From contig JBDTVG010000268.1 of NCBI GenBank assembly GCA_040007395.1, positions 1 through 59,468 on the forward strand: a stretch of 59,468 bases of DNA, written 5' to 3'. A program made the position numbers and the translations under genes. Source of the DNA: DATGFK01 sp040007395 (GTDB lineage Bacteria > Chloroflexota > Anaerolineae > Aggregatilineales > UBA2796). The notes below the pieces were generated by a model. It saw nothing but the letters and a program-made list of their open reading frames with translations. It had not been told where the DNA came from and ran no database searches. Shown here one piece after another: positions 23,850 to 32,625 of this stretch (positions are counted from its first letter, which is position 1; the number at the start of each line of letters is the position of its first letter).

Positions 23850-26156
23850 GTGCGCGCATGGATAGACGGTTTTCGTCAGCGACCTCTTTGGCTGCTGATT
23901 GCTTTAACGATGCTGATTACCATCCTGTTAGCGGTCAATCAGTCGCCGGCGAAAGCACACGGTTTTTTGATTCGCTCGATACCCGCCAGCGGCGCAGTTC
24001 TGGATCGTGCGCCGTCGCGGATTCAGGCGTGGTTCACCGAAGGTCTGGAACCCAAGTTCAGCACGCTAGGTCTGACTAACGAAAAAGGCGAAACGATCCC
24101 ACTAGACCAAGATGGAGTGTCACCAACCAATCCATCGCAGTTAGCGGCACGTTTGCCTGCCGGGCTACCTGATGGATCGTACATCGTGACGCTGAGAGTG
24201 GCCTTTGCAGACGATGGGCACGTCGTGACCGAAACATTCCCATTCTGGATCGGTACCCGTTCGGGGAACATCGCCGCTATCGGGCCAACCAGCACTGCGT
24301 TGCCCCTCGAAGTAGTTTGGCGAATTTTTACGCTGACCGCCCTGAACATCCTATTTGGAACTACATTGTTATATCAGTTTGTTTTGCTGCCGGGCTGGGG
24401 CAATCGTCAATATCGGGCGGGCAAACTCCCGCCACGAGTCATGCTGCGCTTGAATATTTTAGTCGCAGCGATGTTATTTTTAGCAGCCATTGGCAGCGTA
24501 TTGGCACTTCTACAGCAGGCTTCAGTGCTATTTGCTGCTGATCTAAGTACCGTGATCAGTAATGGTTTGTGGTCAATCGTGCTGAATAGCACACAGTTTG
24601 GCTCGGTGCTATCCATTCGCGTTGGGTTGATCGTGTTGACGGGAGTAGTAGAGGCTGGGACGATCTACCTTTCCGAACGACAGCCAGAATTTGTTACGTT
24701 GCTGTGGGCGGTTAATACCGTAGTGACTGGTTTCCTGCTGGGAACCCTTAGTGCTGGCAGCCACGCCACCGGATCGACACTGTGGCCTATCGCTGCTACA
24801 GGCGTGGATTGGCTGCACTTGCTGGCGAACAGTGCATGGGTTGGTGGGCTGGTTGCATTGGCAGCCACCCTGCCCGTTGCCTTACACTCATTAGTGGGTG
24901 GAGAACGTCGTACTGCGTTGATGGCTGTTTTGCGGCGATTTTCAGCGTTGGCGACGGCGGCATTGGCACTGCTGATCGTAACCGGGATCTTTAGTGCGTT
25001 GCTACAAATACGCCAACCGTCGGATCTGCCGGGAACCAATTACGGCCTAACCCTGCTTGCCAAGATCGCGCTGATTGTGCCACTGCTGTTTATCGCTCTG
25101 TATCATCATTTGGTTACTGCGCCGGGGCGGTTTAGCGCTCTAGCGGTGCGGCTGCGATTGGTGGAACGCTTCGAGAACCTAATGGGCAGTATCACGCTTG
25201 AGGCTGGTCTGGGCATTGGCGTGATTGCGTTGACAGCATTATTGACTGCCACGCCGCCGCCAATCCCGCCCGAAGCGCAAAATAAATTGGAACCGCCATC
25301 GCAACAGGTGGCGGTTGACGATATTCAGGTTAAACTAAGTGTCGATCCCGGCGCAGTTGGCTCGAATACCTATCAAGTTAGCTTGTCACGGGCTGGTAAA
25401 GCGGTAGTAGGCACGCAGGTCAAACTTCAGTTTGTGTACCCAGCGCTGGATAAACGAAGCGGGCTATTGCCACTTGACGATACAGGTGACGGCACATATT
25501 TGGCGGCGGGCGATGATCTTGAACGTTCTGGGCAGTGGGAAGCGTTAGTCGATGTGAGCGATGGTACTGCACCCATTCGGGCGGCGTTCCATTGGGATGT
25601 GCCCGATGTTGCTCCTACGACCACCAGTCGGCAGCCGCAACCAATTAATTGGCTGAGTGCGGTTAGTATCGTGCTGGTGGGGGCAATGCTATTAGTGCCG
25701 GGAACGCTACACACAGCGCGATCCCTCAATTTGCAGCGAGAGAGCGTTATGATTGGCTTGGCGGCGACGATAGGAACGATTGTGATGCTGCTGCTTGGCG
25801 CTTGGCTGCTGGCGGATGCGGGGCAACGCAGCGATGCGCTGAGAAATCCGATCCCGGCAGTGGTTAATCCAGTGTTAGCAGACGCAGTCTCAGTCACAGC
25901 AGGTAGAACGCTTTATGAGGCTAAATGTCTGGAGTGTCATGGGGCAAATGGGGCAGGCGATGGCATACAGGCTGCTAAGTCAGCGCCGCCGGATCTGCGC
26001 GACAAATTGCCTGTCCGCCGTGATGAGGAGTTGTACAGTGCGCTCAACCCGCACAAGAATCTCGCGACACTGTTGCAGTTAAGCGATCAGGATCGTTGGA
26101 ATGTGATCAACTATCTGCGATCCGCAGTTTTTGCTCCGGTGAATCAGGCACGTTGA
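23850..26156 (+). CDS. CopC-CopD copper protein fused to YtkA-like and cytochrome c domains
   Basis: A 768-residue fusion. Signal peptide (cleavage at AKA|HGF) exposes an N-terminal His, the usual CopC copper ligand; the CopC domain runs ~37-137 with DDGHVV near its end. A CopD-like membrane domain of about eight segments follows (~150-470), then a YtkA/FixH-like beta domain (~490-590), two more hydrophobic segments, and a C-terminal cytochrome c with heme motif C693-L-E-C-H697. It probably handles copper uptake or delivery and electron transfer outside the membrane. It precedes coxB/coxA, whose CuA and CuB centres need copper. GTG start after CGAGG. Confidence 0.87.
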   Translation: MRAWIDGFRQRPLWLLIALTMLITILLAVNQSPAKAHGFLIRSIPASGAVLDRAPSRIQAWFTEGLEPKFSTLGLTNEKGETIPLDQDGVSPTNPSQLAARLPAGLPDGSYIVTLRVAFADDGHVVTETFPFWIGTRSGNIAAIGPTSTALPLEVVWRIFTLTALNILFGTTLLYQFVLLPGWGNRQYRAGKLPPRVMLRLNILVAAMLFLAAIGSVLALLQQASVLFAADLSTVISNGLWSIVLNSTQFGSVLSIRVGLIVLTGVVEAGTIYLSERQPEFVTLLWAVNTVVTGFLLGTLSAGSHATGSTLWPIAATGVDWLHLLANSAWVGGLVALAATLPVALHSLVGGERRTALMAVLRRFSALATAALALLIVTGIFSALLQIRQPSDLPGTNYGLTLLAKIALIVPLLFIALYHHLVTAPGRFSALAVRLRLVERFENLMGSITLEAGLGIGVIALTALLTATPPPIPPEAQNKLEPPSQQVAVDDIQVKLSVDPGAVGSNTYQVSLSRAGKAVVGTQVKLQFVYPALDKRSGLLPLDDTGDGTYLAAGDDLERSGQWEALVDVSDGTAPIRAAFHWDVPDVAPTTTSRQPQPINWLSAVSIVLVGAMLLVPGTLHTARSLNLQRESVMIGLAATIGTIVMLLLGAWLLADAGQRSDALRNPIPAVVNPVLADAVSVTAGRTLYEAKCLECHGANGAGDGIQAAKSAPPDLRDKLPVRRDEELYSALNPHKNLATLLQLSDQDRWNVINYLRSAVFAPVNQAR

Positions 26157-26169
26157 TGGTACAATGCGT

Positions 26170-26205
26170 AGGGTGCAATTTATTCAACTCACCCTCGGAT
26201 TTTTG
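26170..26205 (+). terminator. possible weak terminator after the CopC-CopD gene
   Basis: AGGGTG and CACCCT form a 6-base stem with a 14-base loop, followed by CGGATTTTT. It lies just after the CopC-CopD stop and before a promoter for coxB. The long loop makes this uncertain. Confidence 0.35.
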
Positions 26206-26212
26206 TAATTAT

Positions 26213-26240
26213 TTGACCCTAAGTATAAAATTGCTATGAT
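26213..26240 (+). promoter_or_regulatory. sigma70-type promoter for coxBA
   Basis: TTGACC (26213-26218), 16-base spacer, TATGAT (26235-26240). Expected start near 26247 gives a leader of about 75 bases before coxB (26324). This suggests coxBA has its own promoter besides any read-through from the copper gene. Confidence 0.55.
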
Positions 26241-26323
26241 TAATTACAAGTTTCACATTCACCATTTGCAAGCCCTTTGAACTGGGGTAGAAGCAACCTT
26301 TTTAGCACGGAGATTTCCTCAAC

Positions 26324-27421
26324 GTGAAATCAAATCGACTGGCAACCGTCGGCATCGTAGGCGCAGTCCTGATCGCTATTGGCGTTTTTGTAGGCGCAAC
26401 AGCGAACGTTTTCCCGACCCAAGCGTCTGCCGATGCAGGCAAAGTAGACACGCTGTTTAACATCATGCTTGCCATCGCGACGATCATCTTCTTGATCGTT
26501 GAAGGCGGCATTATTTATTCGATCATCTTTTTCAGGCACAAGAAAGGCGATGACACCGACGGCCCGCCTGACCATGGGAATACGGCGCTCGAAGTCACAT
26601 GGACGGCGATCCCAGCAGTGATTGTGTTTGTGCTGACGATCTATAGCTATCAGGTCTTTGCGGATATGCAAACGCCGCGCAAAAATGAAACGATCATCAA
26701 TGTGGTAGGCCAGCAGTTTCAATGGTCATTTTCCTACCCCTACGAACCCTTCCCGGATCTGACGGCAGACCAGAACGCGATTGCTCAATCGAACATGGTC
26801 AGCAATGAACTGCATCTCCCCATAAACCGTGATATGCGTGTCGAGATCCAATCCCGTGACGTTATGCACGGTTTCTATATCCCTGAGTTTCGGATCAAGC
26901 AGGATGCGATCCCCGGTAAAACGACAACTGCTCGCTTTACGCCTACCGTCAAAGGCGAATATGCAGTTGTTTGCACGGAATTGTGTGGGCAAGGTCACGC
27001 CAATATGCACAATCCAGTTTTTGTGCAAGACCCGGCTGACTATGATAATTTCGTCAGTACGCTGCGTACCAATGCTCGTCAAGCCGCCCTTGATCCGCGA
27101 CGTGCGGATCGCGGCAAGCAGTTAATTGCGCAGAAGTATCCATGTGGCAGTTGCCATACCCTGACTGATGTAGGGTTGAAAGGCAATGTTGGTCCCAATT
27201 TGGATGGTGTAGCGACCCGTGCCGCGAATAATGCGGATGGTCGCTTGACGGGTGAAGGTGCCAAAGATGCAGCGGAATATATCCGTATCTCCATCATCAA
27301 TCCCGGTGTGTATCTGGTTCCGGGCTTCCAGAACTTGATGCCCAAGAACTTCGGTGACCCAACGGTTATGCCCGAAGATGACCGCGAAGCGATTGTCAAT
27401 TATCTGCTCACCCAAAAATAA
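26324..27421 (+). CDS. coxB: cytochrome c oxidase subunit II with fused cytochrome c (caa3 type)
   Basis: A 365-residue protein with two N-terminal membrane segments (about 7-27 and 45-68), a third hydrophobic helix near 90-105, then the CuA cupredoxin domain. CuA ligands are C217, C221 and H225 in CTELCGQGHANM, with an upstream His in DVMHGFYIPEF. A C-terminal cytochrome c domain carries the heme motif C274-G-S-C-H278, which defines the caa3 type: the fused cytochrome passes electrons directly to CuA. Start is GTG 26324 with GGAG ~11 bases before. coxA follows 77 bases later. Confidence 0.95.
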   Translation: MKSNRLATVGIVGAVLIAIGVFVGATANVFPTQASADAGKVDTLFNIMLAIATIIFLIVEGGIIYSIIFFRHKKGDDTDGPPDHGNTALEVTWTAIPAVIVFVLTIYSYQVFADMQTPRKNETIINVVGQQFQWSFSYPYEPFPDLTADQNAIAQSNMVSNELHLPINRDMRVEIQSRDVMHGFYIPEFRIKQDAIPGKTTTARFTPTVKGEYAVVCTELCGQGHANMHNPVFVQDPADYDNFVSTLRTNARQAALDPRRADRGKQLIAQKYPCGSCHTLTDVGLKGNVGPNLDGVATRAANNADGRLTGEGAKDAAEYIRISIINPGVYLVPGFQNLMPKNFGDPTVMPEDDREAIVNYLLTQK

Positions 27422-27498
27422 TGAACGTTAGGGACGTGTCATAGAACCACGCCCCTTCAAAAGATCGCCTTAATAAACAAAGGTGGAAGGGCAAACGT

Positions 27499-29190
27499 AT
27501 GGCAACCTCAATCGCCGCGCCTGCGGCAAAGCGCACCAGCGGTATCGCGAAGTATTTCGCTTGGAGCATCGACCACAAGATCATCGGCGTGCAGTACATG
27601 GTCACGGCCTTTACCTTCTTTTTGATCGGTGGCATTCTGGCAGAACTGATCCGCATCGAGTTGATCTCGCCGGAAGCCAGTTTGATGCCAAATGGTGCTG
27701 CCTATAATTCGCTGTTCACTATTCATGCCACCGTCATGATCTTCCTGTTTGTCATCCCAATGTTGGCAGGCTTCGGCAATTACGTGCTGCCACTGATGAT
27801 CGGCGCTAAAGATATGGCTTTCCCGTGGCTGAATGCTTTCGCGTTCTGGCTCATCCCCCCCGCAGGACTCTTGCTGCTGTCGGGTTGGCTGGTAGGTGGG
27901 CAAGCTCAAGCAGGTTGGACTTCGTATTTTCCACTTGCAGGCCCACAATATAGCGCCTTTGACGGGCAAACTCTGTGGGCGATCAGTTTGCATATGCTTG
28001 GTCTGTCGTCTATTCTAGGCGCTATCAACTTTATCGTGACGATCCGCAATATGCGTGCGCCGGGAATGGGCTGGTTCGGAATGCCGTTGTTTGTCTGGGG
28101 CATTCTGGCGACCTCGATCATTATCCTGCTGGCGACTCCGTTTCTTTCCGGCGGTTTGACGCTGATGCTGCTAGATCGGCTGGCGGGGACGGGGTTCTTC
28201 AACCCGGCAACGGGTGGCGATCCGCTGCTGTGGCCTAACGTGTTCTGGTTCTATTCTCACCCCGCAGTGTATATCATGGTGCTGCCCGGTATGGGCATCA
28301 TTTCGGAAGTGCTGCCTGTTCATTCGCGCAAACCCGTTTTTGGCTACAAAGCGATTGCAATGTCCAGCATGGCGATTGCACTGCTGGGCTTTACCGTGTG
28401 GGGTCATCACCTGTTCACCACACTCTCGCCATTAGCGCGTATCCCGTTCATGATTACGTCCATGCTTATCGCCGTGCCAACCGGAATCAAGGTCTTTAGC
28501 TGGCTGATGACCATGTGGGGTGGCAAAATCCGTTTCACCACAGCGATGTTATTTGCTATCGGGTTCTTGTCGATGTTCGTGATCGGTGGGATCAGCGGCG
28601 TATTTCTGGCTTCCGTCCCGGTTGATATTCACGTTCACGCGACCTATTTTGTGGTCGCACACTTGCATTTTGTCTTGTTTGGCGGCAGTGTTCTAGCGAT
28701 CTTTTCGGGTATCTACCATTGGTTCCCCAAGATCACTGGACACATGTTGGATGAACGCTTGGGCAAGATCCACTTTGCGTTAACCTATGTCGGGTTCTTC
28801 CTGACATTCTTCCCAATGCACTTTCTAGGCTTGGCAGGAATGCCACGCCGTGTCTTTACCTACGATCCCAAGTACACGTCCTTGAATGTGTTGGCGACAC
28901 TTGGTGCGTTCACAATGGCTGTCGCGATCTTGCCGTTTCTGGCGAACTTCTTCATGTCGGTGCGGAATGGCAAACCGGCTGGCAAGAATCCTTGGCGTGC
29001 CTTGACGCTCGAATGGACAACTGACTCACCGCCACCGGATTATAATTTCGAAGGTATCCCGGTTCCCGCCGCCGATCCTTATGGATATGGTACGCCCGAA
29101 GGAGCCGCCTACCTTGCCTATGATGGACATATCCCGCTATCTGATGCAGCCATGACTCCTGCAATAGAAGCACCAACAGCGGGTGATTAA
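27499..29190 (+). CDS. coxA: cytochrome c oxidase subunit I, A2-type heme-copper oxidase
   Basis: A 563-residue, 12-helix subunit holding heme a and the heme a3-CuB site where O2 is reduced. The first heme a ligand His is in FTIHATVMIFL. The CuB His and cross-linked Tyr lie in Y252-S-H254-P-A-V-Y258, and the His pair in WGHHLF; a further pair of heme ligands is in HFVLFGG (AHLHFVLFG). The D-channel Glu found in HPEVY is absent and YS precedes the His instead, the mark of A2-type oxidases such as the Thermus caa3 enzyme. Subunits III and IV are not in the window. A terminator follows. Confidence 0.96.
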   Translation: MATSIAAPAAKRTSGIAKYFAWSIDHKIIGVQYMVTAFTFFLIGGILAELIRIELISPEASLMPNGAAYNSLFTIHATVMIFLFVIPMLAGFGNYVLPLMIGAKDMAFPWLNAFAFWLIPPAGLLLLSGWLVGGQAQAGWTSYFPLAGPQYSAFDGQTLWAISLHMLGLSSILGAINFIVTIRNMRAPGMGWFGMPLFVWGILATSIIILLATPFLSGGLTLMLLDRLAGTGFFNPATGGDPLLWPNVFWFYSHPAVYIMVLPGMGIISEVLPVHSRKPVFGYKAIAMSSMAIALLGFTVWGHHLFTTLSPLARIPFMITSMLIAVPTGIKVFSWLMTMWGGKIRFTTAMLFAIGFLSMFVIGGISGVFLASVPVDIHVHATYFVVAHLHFVLFGGSVLAIFSGIYHWFPKITGHMLDERLGKIHFALTYVGFFLTFFPMHFLGLAGMPRRVFTYDPKYTSLNVLATLGAFTMAVAILPFLANFFMSVRNGKPAGKNPWRALTLEWTTDSPPPDYNFEGIPVPAADPYGYGTPEGAAYLAYDGHIPLSDAAMTPAIEAPTAGD

Positions 29191-29255
29191 TCAAGCCATG
29201 CGTTAGCTCCTATCCCAACCCTTTCTTGCAAATCAGAAAGGCATGTAGTGGTAAT

Positions 29256-29289
29256 AAAATCCCTTCTCGCTTGTGAGGAGGGATTTTTT
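29256..29289 (+). terminator. intrinsic terminator after coxA
   Basis: AAATCCCTTCTC and GAGGAGGGATTT pair around a 6-base loop, followed directly by a T-run (TTTTTT). It lies 66 bases after the coxA stop and ends the coxBA transcript. Confidence 0.85.
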
Positions 29290-29398
29290 GTAGATAATCA
29301 TGGCTAGTTTTACAGCGTTACTTAACTGCCATGCAGCACGCTGAACGCCCAGACAAACCTATGGTAATGTGGACGATCTATAAAATCGAGCTTGGTGT

Positions 29399-31324
29399 AT
29401 GTTAGTCATTGGCACTGCCGGACATGTTGATCATGGCAAGTCAACGCTGATTCGGGCGATCACTGGGATTGACCCAGATCGACTCAAGGAAGAAAAAGCC
29501 CGCCAGATGACGATTGATCTGGGATTTGCGTGGTTTACGCTGCCCGATGGCAATCTGGTGGGGGTGATCGATGTACCGGGACACCGCGATTTTATTGAGA
29601 ATATGTTAGCTGGAGTGGGCGGGATCAACGCCGTTTTATTCGTGATTGCTGCCGATGAAGGAGTAATGCCACAGACTCGCGAACACCTTGCCATTATCGA
29701 TCTATTGGGTATTCCTACGGGTGTCATCGCGCTGACTAAGATTGATCTTGTCCGTGACCCCGATTGGCTTGATCTCGTGCAAGTGGATATTCTCGATGCG
29801 ATAAGCGGCACAGTGCTGGATGGCGTACCAATCGTGCCTGTTTCGGCACGGACTGGCGCAGGGCTAGCAGAGTTGCAAACAGCCTTATCAACACAACTTG
29901 CCACGCTGCCGCCCGTGATCGATTCTGGCAAGCCACGCCTCTGGATAGACCGCGTGTTCAGTGTTAGCGGCTTCGGGACAGTGGTTACAGGAACGCTGCT
30001 GGACGGAACCTTGACTGTTGGACAGGAGATCGAATTGCAACCCAGCGGCTTGCGCGGACGCATCCGAGGGCTGCAAACCCACAATCAAGCGCTAGAAACG
30101 GCACTCCCCGGCAGTCGAGTCGCAGTCAACATTAGTGGCATAGAGAAGCGGGACGTACATCGTGGACATTTGCTCACGCTGCCCGACACAATCAAGCCAT
30201 CGCAGCGTATCAGCGCCCGATTCCACCATTTGCCAGATTCATCGCGTCCGTTACGCCACAATGCCGAAGTCAAGTTATTTTGTGGGGCGGCGGAACGGCT
30301 GGCACGAGTGCGCCTACTCGATACCGATTCGCTTGCGCCGGGTGCAAACGGCTGGCTTCAGCTTGAGCTAACTGAACCACTACCCGTCGTCAAAGGAGAT
30401 CGCTATATTCTGCGCTATCCTTCACCCGGCGAAACGATTGGCGGCGGCGATATGATCCAAACTGGCGTTGCGCCGCGCTACCGACGGAACCGCCCAGAAG
30501 TTATCGCTGCACTGGAAACAATGACTCGTTCCACGCCTATTGAATTGGTGATCCAGACGCTCAATGCCAATGGCTTACCGATGAGCGTAGCACAGCTTTC
30601 CAATATCACTGGGCTGAATGGTGAAGTCGTCAGCACCGTACTTGATACTGCCAGCGATGCAGTGATTGTACTGAATAATGATCTGTGGGTTACACAGACA
30701 TCGCTTACCGTCCTATTCAAACGTTTATCGCGTCTGTTGTCGGACTTTCACAAGGCTGAACCACTGCGCATGGGGATACGACCCGAAAGTTTGGCACAGC
30801 AGCTTAACTTCGCCAGCCCAACCCTTGAGGCGCTACTGAATCTTGCCGTGCAGCGTGAGGTTGTGACACGCACATCAACAGGCAGCGTTGCCAGCTACGG
30901 TTACGCGGTTCAGATGACGAAGGCGCAGCGTACCGGAATTGAACGGCTGCGGGAGGCATTCGCCAACGCGCCCTATACACCACCATCCTATAAAGAGGCG
31001 GTAGGCTTAGCCAGCGAAGCAGTGGTAATCGCGATGATCGAATGGGGCGAACTGGTGCGTCTCGCGCCGGAAGTGCTGTTAACTCCCGGTGTGCTGCATG
31101 AATTCGCCGCCGCCACCGAACAGATCCTTGCTGCCGATGGGCAGATCACGATCAAGGCACTGCGGGATCGCTTCGCCACTAGCCGCAAATATGCACAGGC
31201 GATCCTCGAATATTTCGACAAGCTAGGGATCACACGCCGCTGGGATGATGACCATGTGATCGGATCGGGCGATTGGTCGCATTTGCCCCGCGACGAGCAC
31301 AGTTACCCTGTTGTTGCGCCATAA
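29399..31324 (+). CDS. selB: selenocysteine-specific elongation factor SelB
   Basis: A 641-residue translation GTPase. G domain: G1 GHVDHGKST (8-16), G3 DVPGHRDFIENML, G4 TKID. Domains II-III follow (~175-360; VTGTLLDGTLTVGQ), then about 270 residues of winged-helix repeats (~370-640), which in SelB bind the SECIS hairpin of mRNA. The length and C-terminal half separate it from EF-Tu. It delivers Sec-tRNA to UGA codons. No selA, selD, tRNA-Sec or obvious selenoprotein is in the window. The ATG at 29399 has no strong Shine-Dalgarno. It converges on galT with 12 bases between stops. Confidence 0.95.
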   Translation: MLVIGTAGHVDHGKSTLIRAITGIDPDRLKEEKARQMTIDLGFAWFTLPDGNLVGVIDVPGHRDFIENMLAGVGGINAVLFVIAADEGVMPQTREHLAIIDLLGIPTGVIALTKIDLVRDPDWLDLVQVDILDAISGTVLDGVPIVPVSARTGAGLAELQTALSTQLATLPPVIDSGKPRLWIDRVFSVSGFGTVVTGTLLDGTLTVGQEIELQPSGLRGRIRGLQTHNQALETALPGSRVAVNISGIEKRDVHRGHLLTLPDTIKPSQRISARFHHLPDSSRPLRHNAEVKLFCGAAERLARVRLLDTDSLAPGANGWLQLELTEPLPVVKGDRYILRYPSPGETIGGGDMIQTGVAPRYRRNRPEVIAALETMTRSTPIELVIQTLNANGLPMSVAQLSNITGLNGEVVSTVLDTASDAVIVLNNDLWVTQTSLTVLFKRLSRLLSDFHKAEPLRMGIRPESLAQQLNFASPTLEALLNLAVQREVVTRTSTGSVASYGYAVQMTKAQRTGIERLREAFANAPYTPPSYKEAVGLASEAVVIAMIEWGELVRLAPEVLLTPGVLHEFAAATEQILAADGQITIKALRDRFATSRKYAQAILEYFDKLGITRRWDDDHVIGSGDWSHLPRDEHSYPVVAP

Positions 31325-31336
31325 ATTCGTGATGCG

Positions 31337-32386
31337 TTATGCGTCACTCACCGTGTAATGGATCGCGCTCTGTTCCCGGATTTGGGTTGCAGCTTGTTCA
31401 GCCGTAATGTCGCGCTGTGGCGTGCCAAGCATTTCATAGCCCACCAGAAATTTTCGTACCGTTGCCGAACGGAGTAACGGCGGGTAGAAGTGTGCGTGAA
31501 AATGCCAATGCTGCCAGTCGCCTGCCATGACCGGGCGTGGGTGGAAGCCCATTGAATAGGGGAATGAGGTCTGGAAGATATTGTCGTAGCGCACGGTCAG
31601 GTTGTGCAGGGCATCGGCAAGATCGGTGCGCTCGGCATCGGTGAGATCGGTCATAGCGGTAACATGCCGCTTGCTGATAAGCATCGTCTCGAAGGGCCAG
31701 ACTGCCCAAAATGGCACCAGCACGGCAAAGCCATCATTCTGGTAGACAATGCGTTCGCCATTGCGTAGTTCCTCGGCAAGATAATCTCCCAAGAGTGACT
31801 TGCCATTGTGCTGCCAGTATTCACGTTGACTGGTGTCTTCGAGAAGCGCCTGCTGTGGGAGATGTTCGCTAGCCCAAAGCTGACCGTGTGGATGCGGGTT
31901 GGATGCGCCCATCATTGCGCCGCGATTTTCAAAGACCTGTACATAGCCAATAAACGGCTTGTGGGCGAGTTCCGCATACTGTCCGACCCAAGTATCAACG
32001 ACATGGCGAATCGTTGGCGTATCCATCTTGGCAAGGGTCAGATCGTGGCGGGGCGTGAAACATAACACTCGCGCCAATCCGCGTTCGCTTTCGGCGTGGA
32101 TCAGTGGGTGTGGGCTGTAATCCCCCTGTGGTGTGTCTGGCAGCAGTGCTGGGAAGTCGTTATCGAAAACATAGGTGGACTCATAGAGCGGGTTGCGCTC
32201 ACCGTTGGCCCGTACATTGCCGGGACACAGATAGCAGGTTGGATCATAGGTGGGCAGGGTTTCCTGCGCCACTGCTTCGACCTGCCCTTGCCACGGACGC
32301 TTGGCGCGGTGCGGCGAAACCAAAACCCACTCGCGTGTCAGCGGGTTAAACCGACGATGGGGCTGCTCATCGAGCAATAAAGTCAT
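31337..32386 (-). CDS. galT: galactose-1-phosphate uridylyltransferase
   Basis: A 349-residue HIT-superfamily enzyme of the Leloir pathway that swaps UMP between UDP-glucose and galactose 1-phosphate. Zinc ligands are in CYLCPGN. The nucleophilic His motif is NPHPHGQLWAS (HxH-Q), and the second half has WHFHAHFYPP. The start is ATG 32386 with CAGGAG 8 bases upstream; an earlier in-frame codon lacks one. No galK or galE is adjacent, so it stands alone here. It can serve galactose use or supply sugar nucleotides for surface glycans. Confidence 0.94.
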   Translation of the reverse strand: MTLLLDEQPHRRFNPLTREWVLVSPHRAKRPWQGQVEAVAQETLPTYDPTCYLCPGNVRANGERNPLYESTYVFDNDFPALLPDTPQGDYSPHPLIHAESERGLARVLCFTPRHDLTLAKMDTPTIRHVVDTWVGQYAELAHKPFIGYVQVFENRGAMMGASNPHPHGQLWASEHLPQQALLEDTSQREYWQHNGKSLLGDYLAEELRNGERIVYQNDGFAVLVPFWAVWPFETMLISKRHVTAMTDLTDAERTDLADALHNLTVRYDNIFQTSFPYSMGFHPRPVMAGDWQHWHFHAHFYPPLLRSATVRKFLVGYEMLGTPQRDITAEQAATQIREQSAIHYTVSDA

Positions 32387-32523
32387 CACAACTGCTCCTG
32401 ATATTTGAAAATTTAGAATATTTAGATGGCTGTCCGCCACATAATTTACGTTGATATTATGGCGGGTTTATCCCAGCCTGTCTAAGCCCAATAGCCGCGT
32501 TTGCCGTGTCAATCTGCTAGATC

Positions 32524-32558
32524 AAAAAGCCGTCCTCTAAACCAGAGAGACGGCTTTT
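32524..32558 (-). terminator. intrinsic terminator of the PQQ-propeller gene
   Basis: On the minus strand AAAAGCCGTC pairs with GACGGCTTTT around a short internal CTCT/AGAG stem, ending in a T-run (TTTTT, the A-run at 32524-32528 on the plus strand). It lies 68 bases past the stop at 32626. Confidence 0.8.
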
Positions 32559-32625
32559 GACTGACCGGGAGAGGCTGCAATTCAGTTTAATGAATGCAGC
32601 CTACTTTATCTCCATCATCGTTGGG

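Noticed and set aside
29300..29398. Possible tRNA-Sec or SECIS element before selB
   Set aside because: No cloverleaf, T-loop GTTCRA motif or convincing hairpin could be drawn.
29431..30084. Long minus-strand open frame inside selB
   Set aside because: Low-complexity Ser/Arg/Pro composition and full overlap with a clear GTPase gene; a frame shadow.
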